A stretch of DNA of 64,000 nucleotides. It comes from Diplolepis rosae (Eukaryota > Arthropoda > Insecta > Hymenoptera > Diplolepididae). The stretch spans positions 2,356,001 to 2,420,000 of the forward strand of contig JAPYXD010000686.1 of NCBI GenBank assembly GCA_030998225.1, read 5' to 3'. Below are positions 1 to 15,900 of this stretch, one piece after another. Within the stretch, counting starts at the first letter, position 1. Every line of letters starts with the position of its first letter. A model generated the notes under the pieces. It searched no databases and was not told the origin of the DNA. It worked only from the letters and a program-made list of their open reading frames with translations. The translations under genes and the position numbers were made by a program.

Positions 1-1239
1 CGAACGCTCGGCATAAATCCCTAAGTCAGTTTCTAGACAGCATTTGACTCCATACTGTGGCAGTACTATGACAGTATCGCGCGAAAGCTCGGCATAATTC
101 CCTAAGTCAGTTTCTAGACAGCATTTGACTCCATACTGTTGCATTATCGTAACAGTACCACGCCAACGCTCGGCATTAATCCCTCAGTCGGCTTCTGGAC
201 AGCATTTTCCTTCATACTGGGGCAGTACTATACCAGTACATCGCCAACGATGGACATAAATCCCTAAGTCAGTTTCTAGACAGCATTTGACTCCATACTG
301 GGGCAATACTATACCGGTACCGCGCGAACGCTCGGCATAAATCCCTAAGGCTGCTTCTAGACAGCATTTGACTCCATACTGGGTCAGTACTACACCAGTA
401 CCGTGCCAAAGCAAGGGAGGAATTTCTCAGTCCGCTTCTAGCCAGCATTTGAGTCCATACTGGCGCATTACTATAACAATACCACGCCAACGCTCGGCAT
501 TAATCCCTCAGTCAGCTTCTAGACAGCATTTGACTCCATACTGGGGCAATACTATACCAATACAGCGCCAACGCTCGGCATAAATCCCACAGTCGGTTTC
601 TGGACAGCATTTGACTCCAGCTGGGGCAGTACTACACCAGTACCGGGCCAACGCTGGTCACAAATCTCTCAGTCAGTTTCTAGACAGCATTTGACTCCGT
701 ACTGGGGCAGTACTATGACAGTATCGCGCGAAAGCTCGGCATAATTCCCTAAGTCAGTTTCTAGACAGCATTTGACTCCCTACTGGGGCAGTACTATACC
801 AGTACCGGGCGAAATCTCGGCATAAATCCCTAAGTCAGTTTCTAGACAGCATTTTACTCCATACTGGGGCAGTAATATTCCAGTACCGTCCCAAAGCTAG
901 GCATAAATCCCTAAGACAGTTTCTAGACAGCATTTGACTCCATACTGGGGCAGTATTATACCAGTGCCGCGCGATCGCTCGGCATAAATCCCTAAGTCGC
1001 CTTCTAGCCAGCATTTGACTCCATACTGGGGCAGTAATATTCCAGTACCGTGCCAAAGCTAGGCATAAATCCCTAAGACAGTTTCTAGACAGCATTTGAC
1101 TCCATACTGGGGCAGTACTATACCAGTACCGCGCGAAAGTTCGGCATAAATCCCTAAGTCAGTTTCTAGACAGCATTTGACTCCCTACTGGGGCAGTACT
1201 ATACCAGTACCGCGCCAACGCTCGTCATAATTCCCTCAG

Positions 1240-4200
1240 ACATCTTCTAGACAGCATTTGACTCCATACTGGGGCAGTACTATACCAGTACCGGGCGAAA
1301 TCTCGGCATAAATCCCTAAGTCAGTTTCTAGACAGCATTTTACTCCATACTGGGGCAGTAATATTCCAGTACCGTGCCAAAGCTAGGCATAAATCCCTAA
1401 GACAGTTTCTAGACAGCATTTGACTCCATACTGGGTCAGTACTACACCAGTACCGTGCCAAAGCAAGGGAGGAATTTCTCAGTCCGCTTCTAGCCAGCAT
1501 TTGAGTCCATACTGGCGCATTACTATAACAATACCACGCCAACGCTCGGCATTAATCCCTCAGTCAGCTTCTAGACAGCATTTTACTCCATACTGGGGCA
1601 GTACTATACCAGTACAGCGCCAACGCTCGGCATAAATCCCACAGTCGGTTTCTGGACAGCATTTGACTCCAGCTGGGGCAGTACTACACCAGTACCGGGC
1701 CAACGCTGGTCACAAATCTCTCAGTCGGCTTCTAGACAGCATTTGACTCCATACTGGGGCATTGCTATACCAGTACAGCGCCAACGATGGGCATAAATCC
1801 CTAAGTCAGTTTCTAGACAGCATTTGACTCCGTACTGGGGCAGTACTATGACAGTATCGCGCGAAAGCTCGGCATAATTCCCTAAGTCAGTTTCTAGACA
1901 GCATTTGACTCCCTACTGGGGCAGTACTATACCAGTACCGGGCGAAATCTCGGCATAAATCCCTAAGTCAGTTTCTAGACAGCATTTTACTCCATACTGG
2001 GGCAGTAATATTCCAGTACCGTGCCAAAGCTAGGCATAAATCCCTAAGACAGTTTCTAGACAGCATTTGACTCCATACTGGGGCAGTACTATACCAGTAC
2101 CGCGCGAACGCTCGGCATAAATCCCTAAGTCGGCTTCTAGACAGCATTTGACTCCATACTGGGGCAGTACTATACCAGTGCCGCGCGATCGCTCGGCATA
2201 AATCCCTAAGTCGCCTTCTAGCCAGCATTTGACACCATACTGGGGCAGTACTATACCAGTACTGCGCCAAACAGGGCATAAATCTCTCAGTAGTATTCTA
2301 GACAGCATTTGACTCCATACTGGGTCAGTACTACACCAGTACCGTGCCAAAGCAAGGGAGGAATTTCTCAGTCCGCTTCTAGCCAGCATTTGAGTCCATA
2401 CTGGCGCATTATCATAACAGTACAACGCCAACGCTCGGCATTAATCCCTCAGTCGGCTCCTAGACAGCATTTTACTCCATACTGGGGCAGTACTATACCA
2501 GTACCGCGCCAACGATCGGCATAAATCCCTAAGTCAGTTTCTAGACAGCATTTGACTCCATACTGGGGCAATACTATACCGGTACCGCGCGAACGCTCGG
2601 CATAAATCCCTAAGGCGGCATCTAGACAGCATTTGACTCCATACTGGGTCAGTACTACACCAGTACCGTGCCAAAGCAAGGGAGGAATTTCTCAGTCCGC
2701 TTCTAGCCAGCATTTGAGTCCATACTGGCGCATTACTATAACAATACCACGCCAACGCTCGGCATTAATCCCTCAGTCAGCTTCTAGACAGCATTTGACT
2801 CCATACTGGGGCAGTACTATACCAGTACAGCTTCAACGCTCGGCATAAACCCCACAGTCGGTTTCTGGACAGCATTTGACTCCAGCTGGGGCAGTACTAC
2901 ACCAGTACCGGGCCAACGCTGGTCACAAATCTCTCAGTCGGCTTCTAGACAGCATTTGACTCCATACTGTGGCAGTACTATACCAGTACAGCGCCAACGC
3001 TGGGCATAAATCCCTAAGTCAGTTTCTAGACAGCATTTGACTCCATACTGTGGCAGTACTATGACAGTATCGCGCGAAAGCTCGGCATAATTCCCTAAGT
3101 CAGTTTCTAGACAGCATTTTACTCCATACTGGGGCAGTAATATTCCAGTACCGTGCCAAAGCTAGGCATAAATCCCTAAGACAGTTTCTAGACAGCATTT
3201 GACTCCATACTGGGGCAGTACTATACCAGTACCGCGCGAACGCTCGGCATAAATATCTAAGTCAGTTTCTAGACAGCATTTGACTCCATACTGTGGCAGT
3301 ACTATACCAGTACCGGGCCAACGCTGGTCACAAATCTCTCAGTCGGCTTCTAGACAGCATTTTACTCCATACTGGGTCAGTACTACACCAGTACCGCGCC
3401 AATGCTGGTCACAAATCTCTCAGTCGTATTCTAGACAGCATTTGACTCCATACTGGGGCAGTACTATACCAGTACCGCGCCAACGCTGGGCATAAATCCC
3501 TAAGTCAGTTTCTAGACAGCATTTGACTCCGTACTGGGGCAGTATTATACCAGTACCGCGCGAGCGCTAGTCCGAAATCCCTCATACATCTTCTAGATAG
3601 CATTTGACTCCATACTGGGGCAGTACTATACCAGTACCGGGCGAAATCTCGGCATAAATCCCTAAGTCAGTTTCTAGAAAGCATTTTACTCCATACTGGG
3701 GCAGTAATATACCCGTACCGGGCCAACGCTAGGCATAATTCCCTAAGTCAGTTTCTAGACAGCATTTGACTCCATACTGGGTCAGTACTACACCAGTACC
3801 GTGCCAAAGCAAGGGAGGAATTTCTCAGTCCGCTTCTAGCCAGCATTTGAGTCCATACTGGCGCATTACTATAACAATACCACGCCAACGCTCGGCATTA
3901 ATCCCTCAGTCAGCTTCTAGACAGCATTTGACTCCATACTGGGGCAATACTATACCAATACAGCGCCAACGCTCGGCATAAATCCCACAGTCGGTTTCTG
4001 GACAGCATTTGACTCCAGCTGGGGCAGTACTACACCAGTACCGGGCCAACGCTGGTCACAAATCTCTCAGTCGGCTTCTAGACAGCATTTGACTCCATAC
4101 TGGGGCATTGCTATACCAGTACAGCGCCAACGATGGGCATAAATCCCTAAGTCAGTTTCTAGACACCATTTGACTCCGTACTGGGGCAGTACTATGACAG

Positions 4201-7200
4201 TATCGCGCGAAAGCTCGGCATAATTCCCTAAGTCAGTTTCTAGACAGCATTTGACTCCCTACTGGGGCAGTACTATACCAGTACCGGGCGAAATCTCGGC
4301 ATAAATCCCTAAGTCAGTTTCTAGACAGCATTTTACTCCATACTGGGGCAGTAATATTCCAGTACCGTGCCAAAGCTAGGCATAAATCCCTAAGACAGTT
4401 TCTAGACAGCATTTGACTCCATACTGGGGCAGTACTATACCAGTACCGCGCGAACGCTCGGCATAAATCCCTAAGTCGGCTTCTAGACAGCATTTGACTC
4501 CATACTGGGGCAGTACTATACCAGTGCCGCGCGATCGCTCGGCATAAATCCCTAAGTCGCCTTCTAGACAGCATTTGACACCATACTGGGGCAGTACTAT
4601 ACACTAACTGCGCCAAACAGGGCATAAATCTATCAGTCGTATTCTAGACAGCATTTGACTCCATACTGGGTCAGTACTACACCAGTACCGTGCCAAAGCT
4701 AGGGAGGAATTTCTCAGTCGGCTTCTAGCCAGCATTTGACTCCATACTGGCGCATTACTATAACAATACCACGCCAACGCTCGGCATTAATCCCTCAGTC
4801 GGCTTCTGGACAGCATTTTCCTCCATACTGGGGCAGTACTACACCAGTACCGCGCCAACGATGGACATAAATCCCTAAGTCAGTTTCTAGACAGCATTTG
4901 ACTCCATACTGGGGCAGTCCTATACCAGTACCGCGCGAACGCTCGTCATAAATCCCTAAGTCGGCTTCTAGACAGCATTTTACTCCATACTGGGTCAGTA
5001 CTACACCAGTACCGTGCCAAAGCTAGGGAGGAATCCCTCAGTCGGCTCCTAGACAGCATTTTCCTTCATACTGGGGCAGTACTACACCAGTACCGCGCCA
5101 ACGATGGACATAAATCCCTAAGTCAGTTTCTAGACAGCATTTGACTCCATACTGGGTCAATACTATACCGGTACCGCGCGAACGCTCGGCATAAATCCCT
5201 AAGTCTGCTTCTAGACAGCATTTGACTCCATACTGGGTCAGTACTACACCAGTACCGTGCCAAAGCAAGGGAGGAATTTCTCAGTCCGCTTCTAGCCAGC
5301 ATTTGAGTCCATACTGGCGCATTACTATAACAATACCACGCCAACGCTCGGCATTAATCCCTCAGTCAGCTTCTAGACAGCATTTGACTCCATACTGGGG
5401 CAATACTATACCAGTACAGCGCCAACGCTCGGCATAAATCCCACAGTCGGTTTCTGGACAGCATTTGACTCCAGCTGGGGCAGTACTACACCAGTACCGG
5501 GCCAACGCTGGTCACAAATCTCTCAGTCGGCTTCTAGACAGCATTTGACTCCATACTGTGGCATTGATACACCAGTACCGCGCCAACGATGGACATAAAT
5601 CCCTAAGTCAGTTTCTACACAGCATTTGACTCCGTACTGGGGCAGTACTATGACAGTATCGCGCGAAAGCTCGGCATAATTCCCTAAGTCAGTTTCTAGA
5701 CAGCATTTTACTCCATACTGGGGCAGTAATATTCCAGTACCGTGCCAAAGCTAGGCATAAATCCCTAAGACAGTTTCTAGACAGCATTTGACTCCATACT
5801 GGGGCAGTACTATACCAGTACCGCGCGAACGCTCGGCATAAATATCTAAGTCAGTTTCTAGACAGCGTTTGACTCCATACTGTGGCAGTACTATACCAGT
5901 ACCGGGCCAACGCTGGTCACAAATCTCTCAGTCGGCTTCTAGACAGCATTTGACTCCATACTGGGTCAGTACTACACCAGTACCGGGCCAACGCAGGTCA
6001 CAAATCTCTCAGTCGGCTTCTAGACAGCATTTGACTCCATACTGGGTCAGTACTACACCAGTACCTGGCCAACGCTGGTCACAAATCTCTCAGTCGTATT
6101 CTAGACAGCATTTGAATCCATACTAGGGCAGTACTATACCAGTACTGCGCCAAACAGGGCATAAATCTCTCAGTCGTATTCTAGACAGCATTTGAATCCA
6201 TACTGGGGCAATATTATACCAGTACCGCGCGAACGCTCGGCATAAATCCCTAAGTCGGCTTCTAGACAGCATTTGACTCCATACTGGGGCAGTACTATAC
6301 CAGTGCCGCGCGATCGCTCGGCATAAATCCCTAAGTCGCCTTCTAGCCAGCATTTGACTCCATACTGGGGCAGTACTATACCAGTACTGCGCCAAACAGG
6401 GCATAAATCTCTCAGTAGTATTCTAGACAGCATTTGACTCCATACTGGGTCAGTACTACACCAGTACCGTGCCAAAGCAAGGGAGGAATTTCTCAGTCCG
6501 CTTCTAGCCAGCATTTGAGTCCATACTGGCGCATTACTATAACAATACCACGCCAACGCTCGGCATTAATCCCTCAGTCAGCTTCTAGACAGTATTTGAC
6601 TCCAAACTGGTGCATTATCATAACAGTACCACGCCAACGCTCGGCATTAATCCCTCAGTCGGCTTCTGGACAGCATTTTCCTTCATACTGGGGCAGTACT
6701 ACACCAGTACATCGCCAACGATGGGCATAAATCCCTAAGTCAGTTTCTAGACAGCATTTGACTCCATACTGGGGCAATACTATACCAGTACCGCGCGAAC
6801 GCTCGTCATAAATCCCTAAGTCAGTTTCTAGACAGCATTTGACTCCATACTGGGTCAGTACTACACCAGTACCGTGCCAAAGCAAGGGAGGAATTTCTCA
6901 GTCCGCTTCTAGCCAGCATTTGAGTCCATACTGGCGCATTACTATAACAATACCACGCCAACGCTCGGCATTAATCCCTCAGTCAGCTTCTAGACAGCAT
7001 TTGACTCCATACTGGGGCAATACTATACCAATACAGCGCCAACGCTCGGCATAAATCCCACAGTCGGTTTCTGGACAGCATTTGACTCCAGCTGGGGCAG
7101 TACTACACCAGTACCGGGCCAACGCTGGTCACAAATCTCTCAGTCGGCTTCTAGACAGCATTTGACTCCATACTGGGGCATTGCTATACCAGTACAGCGC

Positions 7201-9970
7201 CAACGATGGGCATAAATCCCTAAGTCAGTTTCTAGACACCATTTGACTCCGTACTGGGGCAGTACTATGACAGTATCGCGCGAAAGCTCGGCATAATTCC
7301 CTAAGTCAGTTTCTAGACAGCATTTGACTCCGTACTGGGGCAGTACTATACCAGTACCGCGCGAAAGCTCGGCATAAATCCCTAAGTCAGTTTCTAGACA
7401 GCATTTTACTCCATACTGGGGCAGTAATATTCCAGTACCGCGCGAACGCTCGGCATAAATCCCTAAGTCAGTTTCTAGACAGCATTTGACTCCATACTGT
7501 GGCAGTACTATGACAGTATCGCGCGAAAGCTCGGCATAATTCCCTAAGTCAGTTTCTAGACAGCATTTGACTCCCTACTGGGGCAGTACTATACCAGTAC
7601 CGGGCGAAATCTCGGCATAAATCCCTAAGTCAGTTTCTAGACAGCATTTTACTCCATACTGGGGCAGTAATATTCCAGTACCGCGCGAACGATCGTCATA
7701 AATCCCTAAGTCGGCTTCTAGCCAGCATTTGACTCCATACTGGGGCAGTACTATACCAGTACAGCGCCAACGCTCGGCATAAATCCCACAGTCGGTTTCT
7801 GGACAGCATTTGACTCCGTACTGGGGCAGTACTATAACAGTATCGCGCGAAAGCTCGGCATAATTCCCTAAGTCAGTTTCTAGACAGCATTTGACTCCAT
7901 ACTGGGGCAGTACTATACCAGTACCGGGCGAAATCTCGGCATAAATCCCTAAGTCAGTTTCTAGACAGCATTTTACTCCATACTGGGGCAGTAATATTCC
8001 AGTACCGTGCCAAAGCTAGGCATAAATCCCTCAGTCAGCTTCTAGACAGCATTTGACTCCGTACTGGGGCAATACTATACCGGTACCGCGCCAACGCTCG
8101 GCATAAATCCCTCAGTCAGCTTCTAGACAGCATTTGACTCCATACTGGGGCAGTAATATTCCAGTACCGTGCCAAAGCTAGGCATAAATCCCTAAGACAG
8201 TTTCTAGACAGCATTTGACTCCATACTGGGGCAGTACTATACCAGTACCGCGCGAACGCTCGGCATAAATCCCTAAGTCTGTTTCTAGACAGCATTTGAC
8301 TCCATACTGTGGCAGTACTATACCAGTACCGGGCCAACGCTGGTCACAAATCTCTCAGTCGGCTTCTAGACAGCATTTGACTCCATACTGGGTCAGTACT
8401 ACACCAGTACCGGGCCAACGCTGGTCACAAATCTCTCAGTCGGCTTCTAGACAGCATTTGACTCCATACTGGTTCAGTACTACACCAGTACCGGGCCAAC
8501 GCTGGTCACAAATCTCTCAGTCGTATTCTAGACAGCATTTGTATCCATACTAGGGCAGTACTATACCAGTACTGCGCCAAACAGGGCATAAATCTCTCAG
8601 TCGTATTCTAGACAGCATTTGAATCCATACTGGGGCAATATTATACCAGTACCGCGCGAACGCTCGGCATAAATCCCTAAGTCGGCTTCTAGACAGCAGT
8701 TGACTCCATACTGGGGCAGTACTAGACAAGTACTGCGCCAAACAGGGCATAAATCTATCAGTCGTATTCTAGACAGCATTTGACTCCATACTGGGTCAGT
8801 ACTACACCAGTACCGTGCCAAAGCTAGGGAGGAATTTCTCAGTCGGCTTCTAGATAGCATTTGACTCCATACTGGGGCAGTACTATACCAGAACCGGGCC
8901 AACGCTGGTCACAAATCTCTCAGTCGTATTCTAGACAGCATTTGAATCCATACTGGGGCAGTACTATACCAGTACTGCGCCAAACAGGGCATAAATCTCT
9001 CAGTCGGCTTCTAGACAGCATTTGACTCCATACTGGGTCAGTACTACACCAGTACCGGACCAACGCTGGTCACAGATCTCTCAGTCGTATTCTAGACAGC
9101 ATTTGAATCCATACTTGGGCAGTACTATACCAGTACTGCGCCAAACAGGGCATAAATCTCTCAGTCGTATTCTAGACAGCATTTGAATCCATACTGGGGC
9201 AATACTATACCAGTACCGCGCGAACGCTCGGCATAAATCCCTAAGTCGCCTTCTAGCCAGCATTTGACTCCATACTGGGGCAGTACTATACCAGTACTGC
9301 GCCAAACAGGGCATAAATCTATCAGTCGCATTCTAGACAGCATTTGACTCCATACTGGGTCAGTACTACACCAGTACCGGGCCAACGCTGGTCACAAATC
9401 TCTCAGTCGGCTTCTAGACAGCATTTGACTCCATACTGGGTCAGTACTACACCAGTACCGGGCCAACGCTGGTCACAAATCTCTCAGTCGTATTCTAGAC
9501 AGCATTTGAATCCATACTTGGGCAGTACTATACCAGTACTGCGCCAAACAGGGCATAAATCGCTCAGTCGGCTTCTAGACAGCATTTGACTCCATACTGG
9601 GTCAGTACTACACCAGTACCGGGCCAACGCTGGTCACAAATCTCTCAGTCGTATTCTAGACAGCATTTGAATCCATACTTGGGCAGTACTATACCAGTAC
9701 TGCGCCAAACAGGGCATAAATCGCTCAGTCGTATTCTAGACAGCATTTGAATCCATACTGGGGCAATACTATACCAGTACCGCGCGAACGCTCGGCATAA
9801 ATCCCTAAGTCGGCTTCTAGCCAGCATTTGACTCCATACTGGGGCAGTACTATACCAGTACTGCGCCAAACAGGGCATAAATCTCTCAGTAGTATTCTAG
9901 ACAGCATTTGACTCCATACTGGGTCAGTACTACACCAGTACCGTGCCAAAGCAAGGGAGGAAGTTCTCAG
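1240..9970. repeat. Higher-order repeat block, copy 1
   Basis: The order of variant monomers here is reproduced about 21.9 kb downstream. The offset is exactly 21921 bp at every landmark checked from 1240 to about 9020, including 1981, 2633, 3766, 4314, 5869, 6839 and 8597. It changes to 21760 bp (a loss of two monomers) from about 9260 to 9970. Sampled stretches differ only by scattered substitutions. Outside this block the correspondence is patchy: near 14806 the partner is at 35909 (offset 21103), and near 17658-18130 it is at 38601-39076 (offset 20943). Confidence 0.88.
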
Positions 9971-12900
9971 TCATCTTCTAGACAGCATTTGACTCCATAC
10001 TGGGGCAATTCTATACCAGTGCCGCGCGAACGCTGGGCATAAATCCCTAAGTCAGTTTCTACACAGCATTTCAATCCATACTGGGTCAGTACTACACCAG
10101 TACCGTGCCAAAGCAAGGGAGGAATTTCTCAGTCCGCTTCTAGCCAGCATTTGAGTCCATACTGGCGCATTACTATAACAATACCACGCCAACGCTCGGC
10201 ATTAATCCCTCAGTCAGCTTCTAGACAGTATTTGACTCCAAACTGGTGCATTATCATAACAGTACCACGCCAACGCTCGGCATTAATCCCTCAGTCGGCT
10301 TCTGGACAGCATTTTCCTTCATACTGGGGCAGTACTACACCAGTACCGCGCCAACGATGGACATAAATCCCTCAGTCAGTTTCTAGACAGCATTTGACTC
10401 CATACTGGGGCAGTACTATACCAGTACCGGGCGAAATCTCGGCATAAATCCCTAAGTCAGTTTCTAGACAGCATTTTACTCCATACTGGGGCAGTAATAT
10501 TCCAGTACCGCGCCAAAGCTAGGCATAAATCCCTAAGTCGGCTTCTAGACAGCATTTGACTCCATACTGGGGCAGTACTATACCAGTGCCGCGCGATCGC
10601 TCGGCATAAATCCCTAAGTCGCCTTCTAGACAGCATTTGACTCCATACTGGGGCAGTAATATTCCAGTACCGTGCCAAAGCTAGGCATAAATCCCTAAGA
10701 CAGTTTCTAGACAGCATTTGACTCCATACTGGGGCAGTACTATACCAGTACCGCGCGAACGCTCGGCATAAATCTATCAGTCGTATTCTAGACAGCATTT
10801 GACTCCATACTGGGTCAGTACTACACCAGTACCGTGCCAAAGCTAGGGAGGAATTTCTCAGTCGGCGTCTAGCCAGCATTTGACTCCATACTGGGGCATT
10901 TCTATACCAATACCTCGCCAACGCTCGGCATAAATCCCTTACTCAGCTTCTAGACAGTATTTGACTCCAAACTGGTGCATTATCATAACACTACCACGCG
11001 AACGCTCGGCATAAATCCCTCAGTCGGCTTCTAGACAGCATTTTCCTTCATACTGGGGCAGTACTACACCAGTACCGCGCCAACGATGGACATAAATCCC
11101 TGAGTCAGTTTCTAGACAGCATTTGACTCCGCACTGGGGCAATACTATACCGGTACCGCGCGAACGCTCGGCATAAATCCCTAAGGCGGCATCTAGACAG
11201 CATTTCACTCCATACTGGGTCAGTACTACACCAGTACCGTGCCAAAGCAAGGGAGGAATTTCTCAGTCCGCTTCTAGCCAGCATTTGACTCCATACTGGC
11301 GCATTACTATAACAATACCACGCCAACGCTAGGCATTAATCCCTCAGTCTGCTTCTAGACAGTATTTGACTCCAAACTGGTGCATTGTTATAACACTACC
11401 ACGCCAACGCTCGGCATTAATCCCTCAGTCGGCTTCTAGACAGCATTTTCCTTCATACTGGGGCAGTACTACACCAGTACCGCGCCAACGATGGACATAA
11501 ATCCCTAAGTCAGTTTCTAGACAGCATTTGACTCCGTACTGGGGCAATACTATACCGGTACCGCGCCAACGCTCGGCATAATTCCCTAAGTCAGTTTCTA
11601 GACAGCATTTGACTCCATACTGGGTCAGTACTACACCAGTACCGTGCCAAAGCAAGGGAGGAATTTCTCAGTCCGCTTCTAGCCAGCATTTGAGTCCATA
11701 CTGGCGCATTACTATAACAATACCACGCCAACGCTCGGCATTAATCCCTCAGTCAGCTTCTAGACAGCATTTGACTCCGTACTGGGGCAGTACTATGACA
11801 GTATCGCGCGAAAGCTCGGCATAATTCCCTAAGACAGTTTCTAGACAGCATTTGACTCCATACTGGGGCAGTACTATACCAGTACCGCGCGAACGCTCGG
11901 CATAAATCCCTAAGTCAGTTTCTAGACAGCATTTGACTCCGTACTGGGGCAGTACTATACCAGTATCGCGCGAAAGCTCGGCATAATTCCCTAAGTCAGT
12001 TTCTAGACAGCATTTCACTCCAAACTGGTGCATTATCATAACAGTACCACGCCAACGCTCGGCATTAATCCCTCAGTCGGCTTCTAGACAGCATTTTACT
12101 CCATACTGGGGCAGTACTATACCAGTACATCGCCAACGATGGGCATAAATCCCTAAGTCAGTTTCTAGACAGCATTTGACTCCATACTGGGGCAATACTA
12201 TACCAGTACCGCGCGAACGCTCGTCATAAATCCCTAAGTCGGCTTCTAGACAGCATTTGACTCCATACTGGGTCAGTACTACACCAGTACCGTGCCAAAG
12301 CAAGGGAGGAATTTCTCAGTCCGCTTCTAGCCAGCATTTGAGTCCATACTGGCGCATTACTATAACAATACCACGCCAACGCTCGGCATTAATCCCTCAG
12401 TCAGCTTCTAGACAGCATTTGACTCCATACTGGGGCAATACTATACCAGTACAGCGCCAACGCTCGGCATAAATCCCACAGTCGGTTTCTGGACAGCATT
12501 TGACTCCAGCTGGGGCAGTACTACACCAGTACCGGGCCAACGCTGGTCACAAATCTCTCAGTCGGCTTCTAGACAGCATTTGACTCCATACTGGGGCAGT
12601 ACTATACCAGTACCGCGCGAAAGCTCGGCATAATTCCCTAAGTCAGTTTCTAGACAGCATTTGACTCCCTACTGGGGCAGTACTATACCAGTACCGGGCG
12701 AAATCTCGGCATAAATCCCTAAGTCAGTTTCTAGACAGCATTTTACTCCATACTGGGGCAGTAATATTCCAGTACCGTGCCAAAGCTAGGCATAAATCCC
12801 TCAGTCAGCTTCTAGACAGCATTTGACTCCATACTGGGGCAGTACTATACCAGTGCCGCGCGATCGCTCGGCATAAATCCCTAAGTCGCCTTCTAGACAG

Positions 12901-15900
12901 CATTTGACTCCATACTGGGGCAGTAATATTCCAGTACCGTGCCAAAGCTAGGCATAAATCCCTAAGACAGTTTCTAGACAGCATTTGACTCCATACTGGG
13001 GCAGTACTATACCAGTACCGCGCGAACGCTCGGCATAAATCCCTAAGTCAGTTTCTAGACAGCATTTGACTCCATACTGTGGCAGTACTATACCAGTACC
13101 GGGCCAACGCTGGTCACAAATCTCTCAGTCGGCTTCTAGACAGCATTTGACTCCATACTGGGTCAGTACTACACCAGTACCGGGCCAACGCTGGTCACAA
13201 ATCTCTCAGTCGGCTTCTAGACAGCATTTGACTCCATACTGGTTCAGTACTACACCAGTACCGGGCCAACGCTGGTCACAAATCTCTCAGTCGTATTCTA
13301 GACAGCATTTGTATCCATACTAGGGCAGTACTATACCAGTACTGCGCCAAACAGGGCATAAATCTCTCAGTCGTATTCTAGACAGCATTTGAATCCATAC
13401 TGGGGCAATATTATACCAGTACCGCGCGAACGCTCGGCATAAATCCCTAAGTCGGCTTCTAGACAGCATTTGACTCCATACTGGGGCAGTACTATACCAG
13501 TGCCGCGCGATCGCTCGGCATAAATCCCTAAGTCGCCTTCTAGCCAGCATTTGACTCCATACTGGGGCAGTACTATACCAGTACTGCGCCAAACAGGGCA
13601 TAAATCTATCAGTCGTATTCTAGACAGCATTTGACTCCATACTGGGTCAGTACTACACCAGTACCGTGCCAAAGCTAGGGAGGAATTTCTCAGTCGGCGT
13701 CTAGCCAGCATTTGACTCCATACTGGTGCATTGCTATAACAATACCACGCCAACGCTCGGCATTAATCCCTTACTCAGCTTCTAGACAGCATTGGACTCC
13801 ATACTGGTGCATTATTATAACAGTACCCCGCGAACGCTCGGCATAAATCCCTCAGTCGGCTTCTTGACAGCATTTTCCTTCATACTGGGGCAGTACTACA
13901 CCAGTACCGCGCCAACGATGGACATAAATCCCTGAGTCAGTTTCTAGACAGCATTTGACTCCGTACTGGGGCAATACTATACCGGTACCGCGCGAACGCT
14001 CGGCATAAATCCCTAAGGCGGCTTCTAGACAGCATTTTACTCCATACTGGGGCAGTACTACACCAGTACCGTGCCAAAGCAAGGGAGGAATTTCTCAGTC
14101 CGCTTCTAGCCAGCATTTGAGTCCATACTGGCGCATTACTATAACAATACCACGCCAACGCTCGGCATTAATCCCTCAGTCAGCTTCTAGACAGCATTTG
14201 ACTCCGTACTGGGGCAGTACTATGACAGTATCGCGCGAAAGCTCGGCATAATTCCCTAAGTCAGTTTCTAGACAGCATTTGACTCCCTACTGGGGCAGTA
14301 CTATACCAGTACCGCGCGAAAGCTCGGCATAAATCCCTAAGTCAGTTTCTACACAGCATTTGACTCCGTACTGGGGCAGTACTATACCAGTATCGCGCGA
14401 AAGCTCGGCATAATTCCCTAAGACAGTTTCTAGACAGCATTTCACTCCATACTGTTGCATTATCATAACAGTACCACGCCAACGCTCGGCATTAATCCCT
14501 CACTCGGCTACTGGACAGCATTTTACTCCATACTGGGGCAGTACTATACCAGTACATCGCCAACGATGGGCATAAATCCCTAAGTCAGTTTCTAGACAGC
14601 ATTTGACTCCATACTGGAGCAATACTATACCAGTACCGCGCGAACGCTCGTCATAAATCCCTAAGTCGGCTTCTAGACAGCATTTGACTCCATACTGGGT
14701 CAGTACTACACCAGTACCGTGCCAAAGCTAGGGAGGAATTTCTCAGTCGGCTTCTAGCCAGCATTTGACTCCATACTGGCGCATTACTATAACAATACCA
14801 CGCCAACGGTCGGCATTAATCCCTCAGTCAGCTTCTAGACAGCATTTGACTCCATACTGGGGCAATACTATACCAGTACAGCGCCAACGCTCGGCATAAA
14901 TCCCACAGTCGGTTTCTGGACAGCATTTGACTCCAGCTGGGGCAGTACTACACCAGTACCGGGCCAACGCTGGTCACAAATCTCTCAGTCGGCTTCTAGA
15001 CAGCATTTGACTCCATACTGGGGCAGTACTATACCAGTATCGCGCGAAAGCTCGGCATAATTCCCTAAGTCAGTTTCTAGACAGCATTTGACTCCATACT
15101 GGGTCAGTACTACACCAGTACCGTGCCAAAGCAAGGGAGGAATTTCTCAGTCCGCTTCTAGCCAGCATTTGAGTCCATACTGGCGCATTACTATAACAAT
15201 ACCACGCCAACGCTCGGCATTAATCCCTCAGTCAGCTTCTAGACAGCATTTGACTCCATACTGGGGCAATACTATACCAATACAGCGCCAACGCTCGGCA
15301 TAAATCCCACAGTCGGTTTCTGGACAGCATTTGACTCCAGCTGGGTCAGTACTACACCAGTACCGGGCCAACGCTGGTCACAAATCTCTCAGTCAGTTTC
15401 TAGACAGCATTTGACTCCGTACTGGGGCAATACTATACCGGTACCGCGCGAACGCTCGACATAAATCCCTAAGGCGGCATCTAGACAGCATTTTACTCCA
15501 TACTGGGGCAGTACTGCACCAGTACCGTGCCAAAGCTAGGGAGGAATTTCTCAGTCGGCGTCTAGCCAGCATTTGACTCCATACAGGCGCATTGCTATAA
15601 CAATACCACGCCAACGCTCGGCATTAATCCCTTACTCAGCTTCTAGACAGTATTTGACTCCAAACTGGTGCATTATCATAACACTACCACGCGAACGCTC
15701 GGCACAAATCTCTCAGTCGGCTTCTAGACAGCATTTTCCTTCATACTGGGGCAGTACTACACCAGTACCGCGCCAACGATGGACATAAATCCCTGAGTCA
15801 GTTTCTAGACAGCATTTGACTCCGTACTGGGGCAATACTATACCGGTACCGCGCGAACGCTCGGCATAAATCCCTAAGGCGGCTTCTAGACAGCATTTGA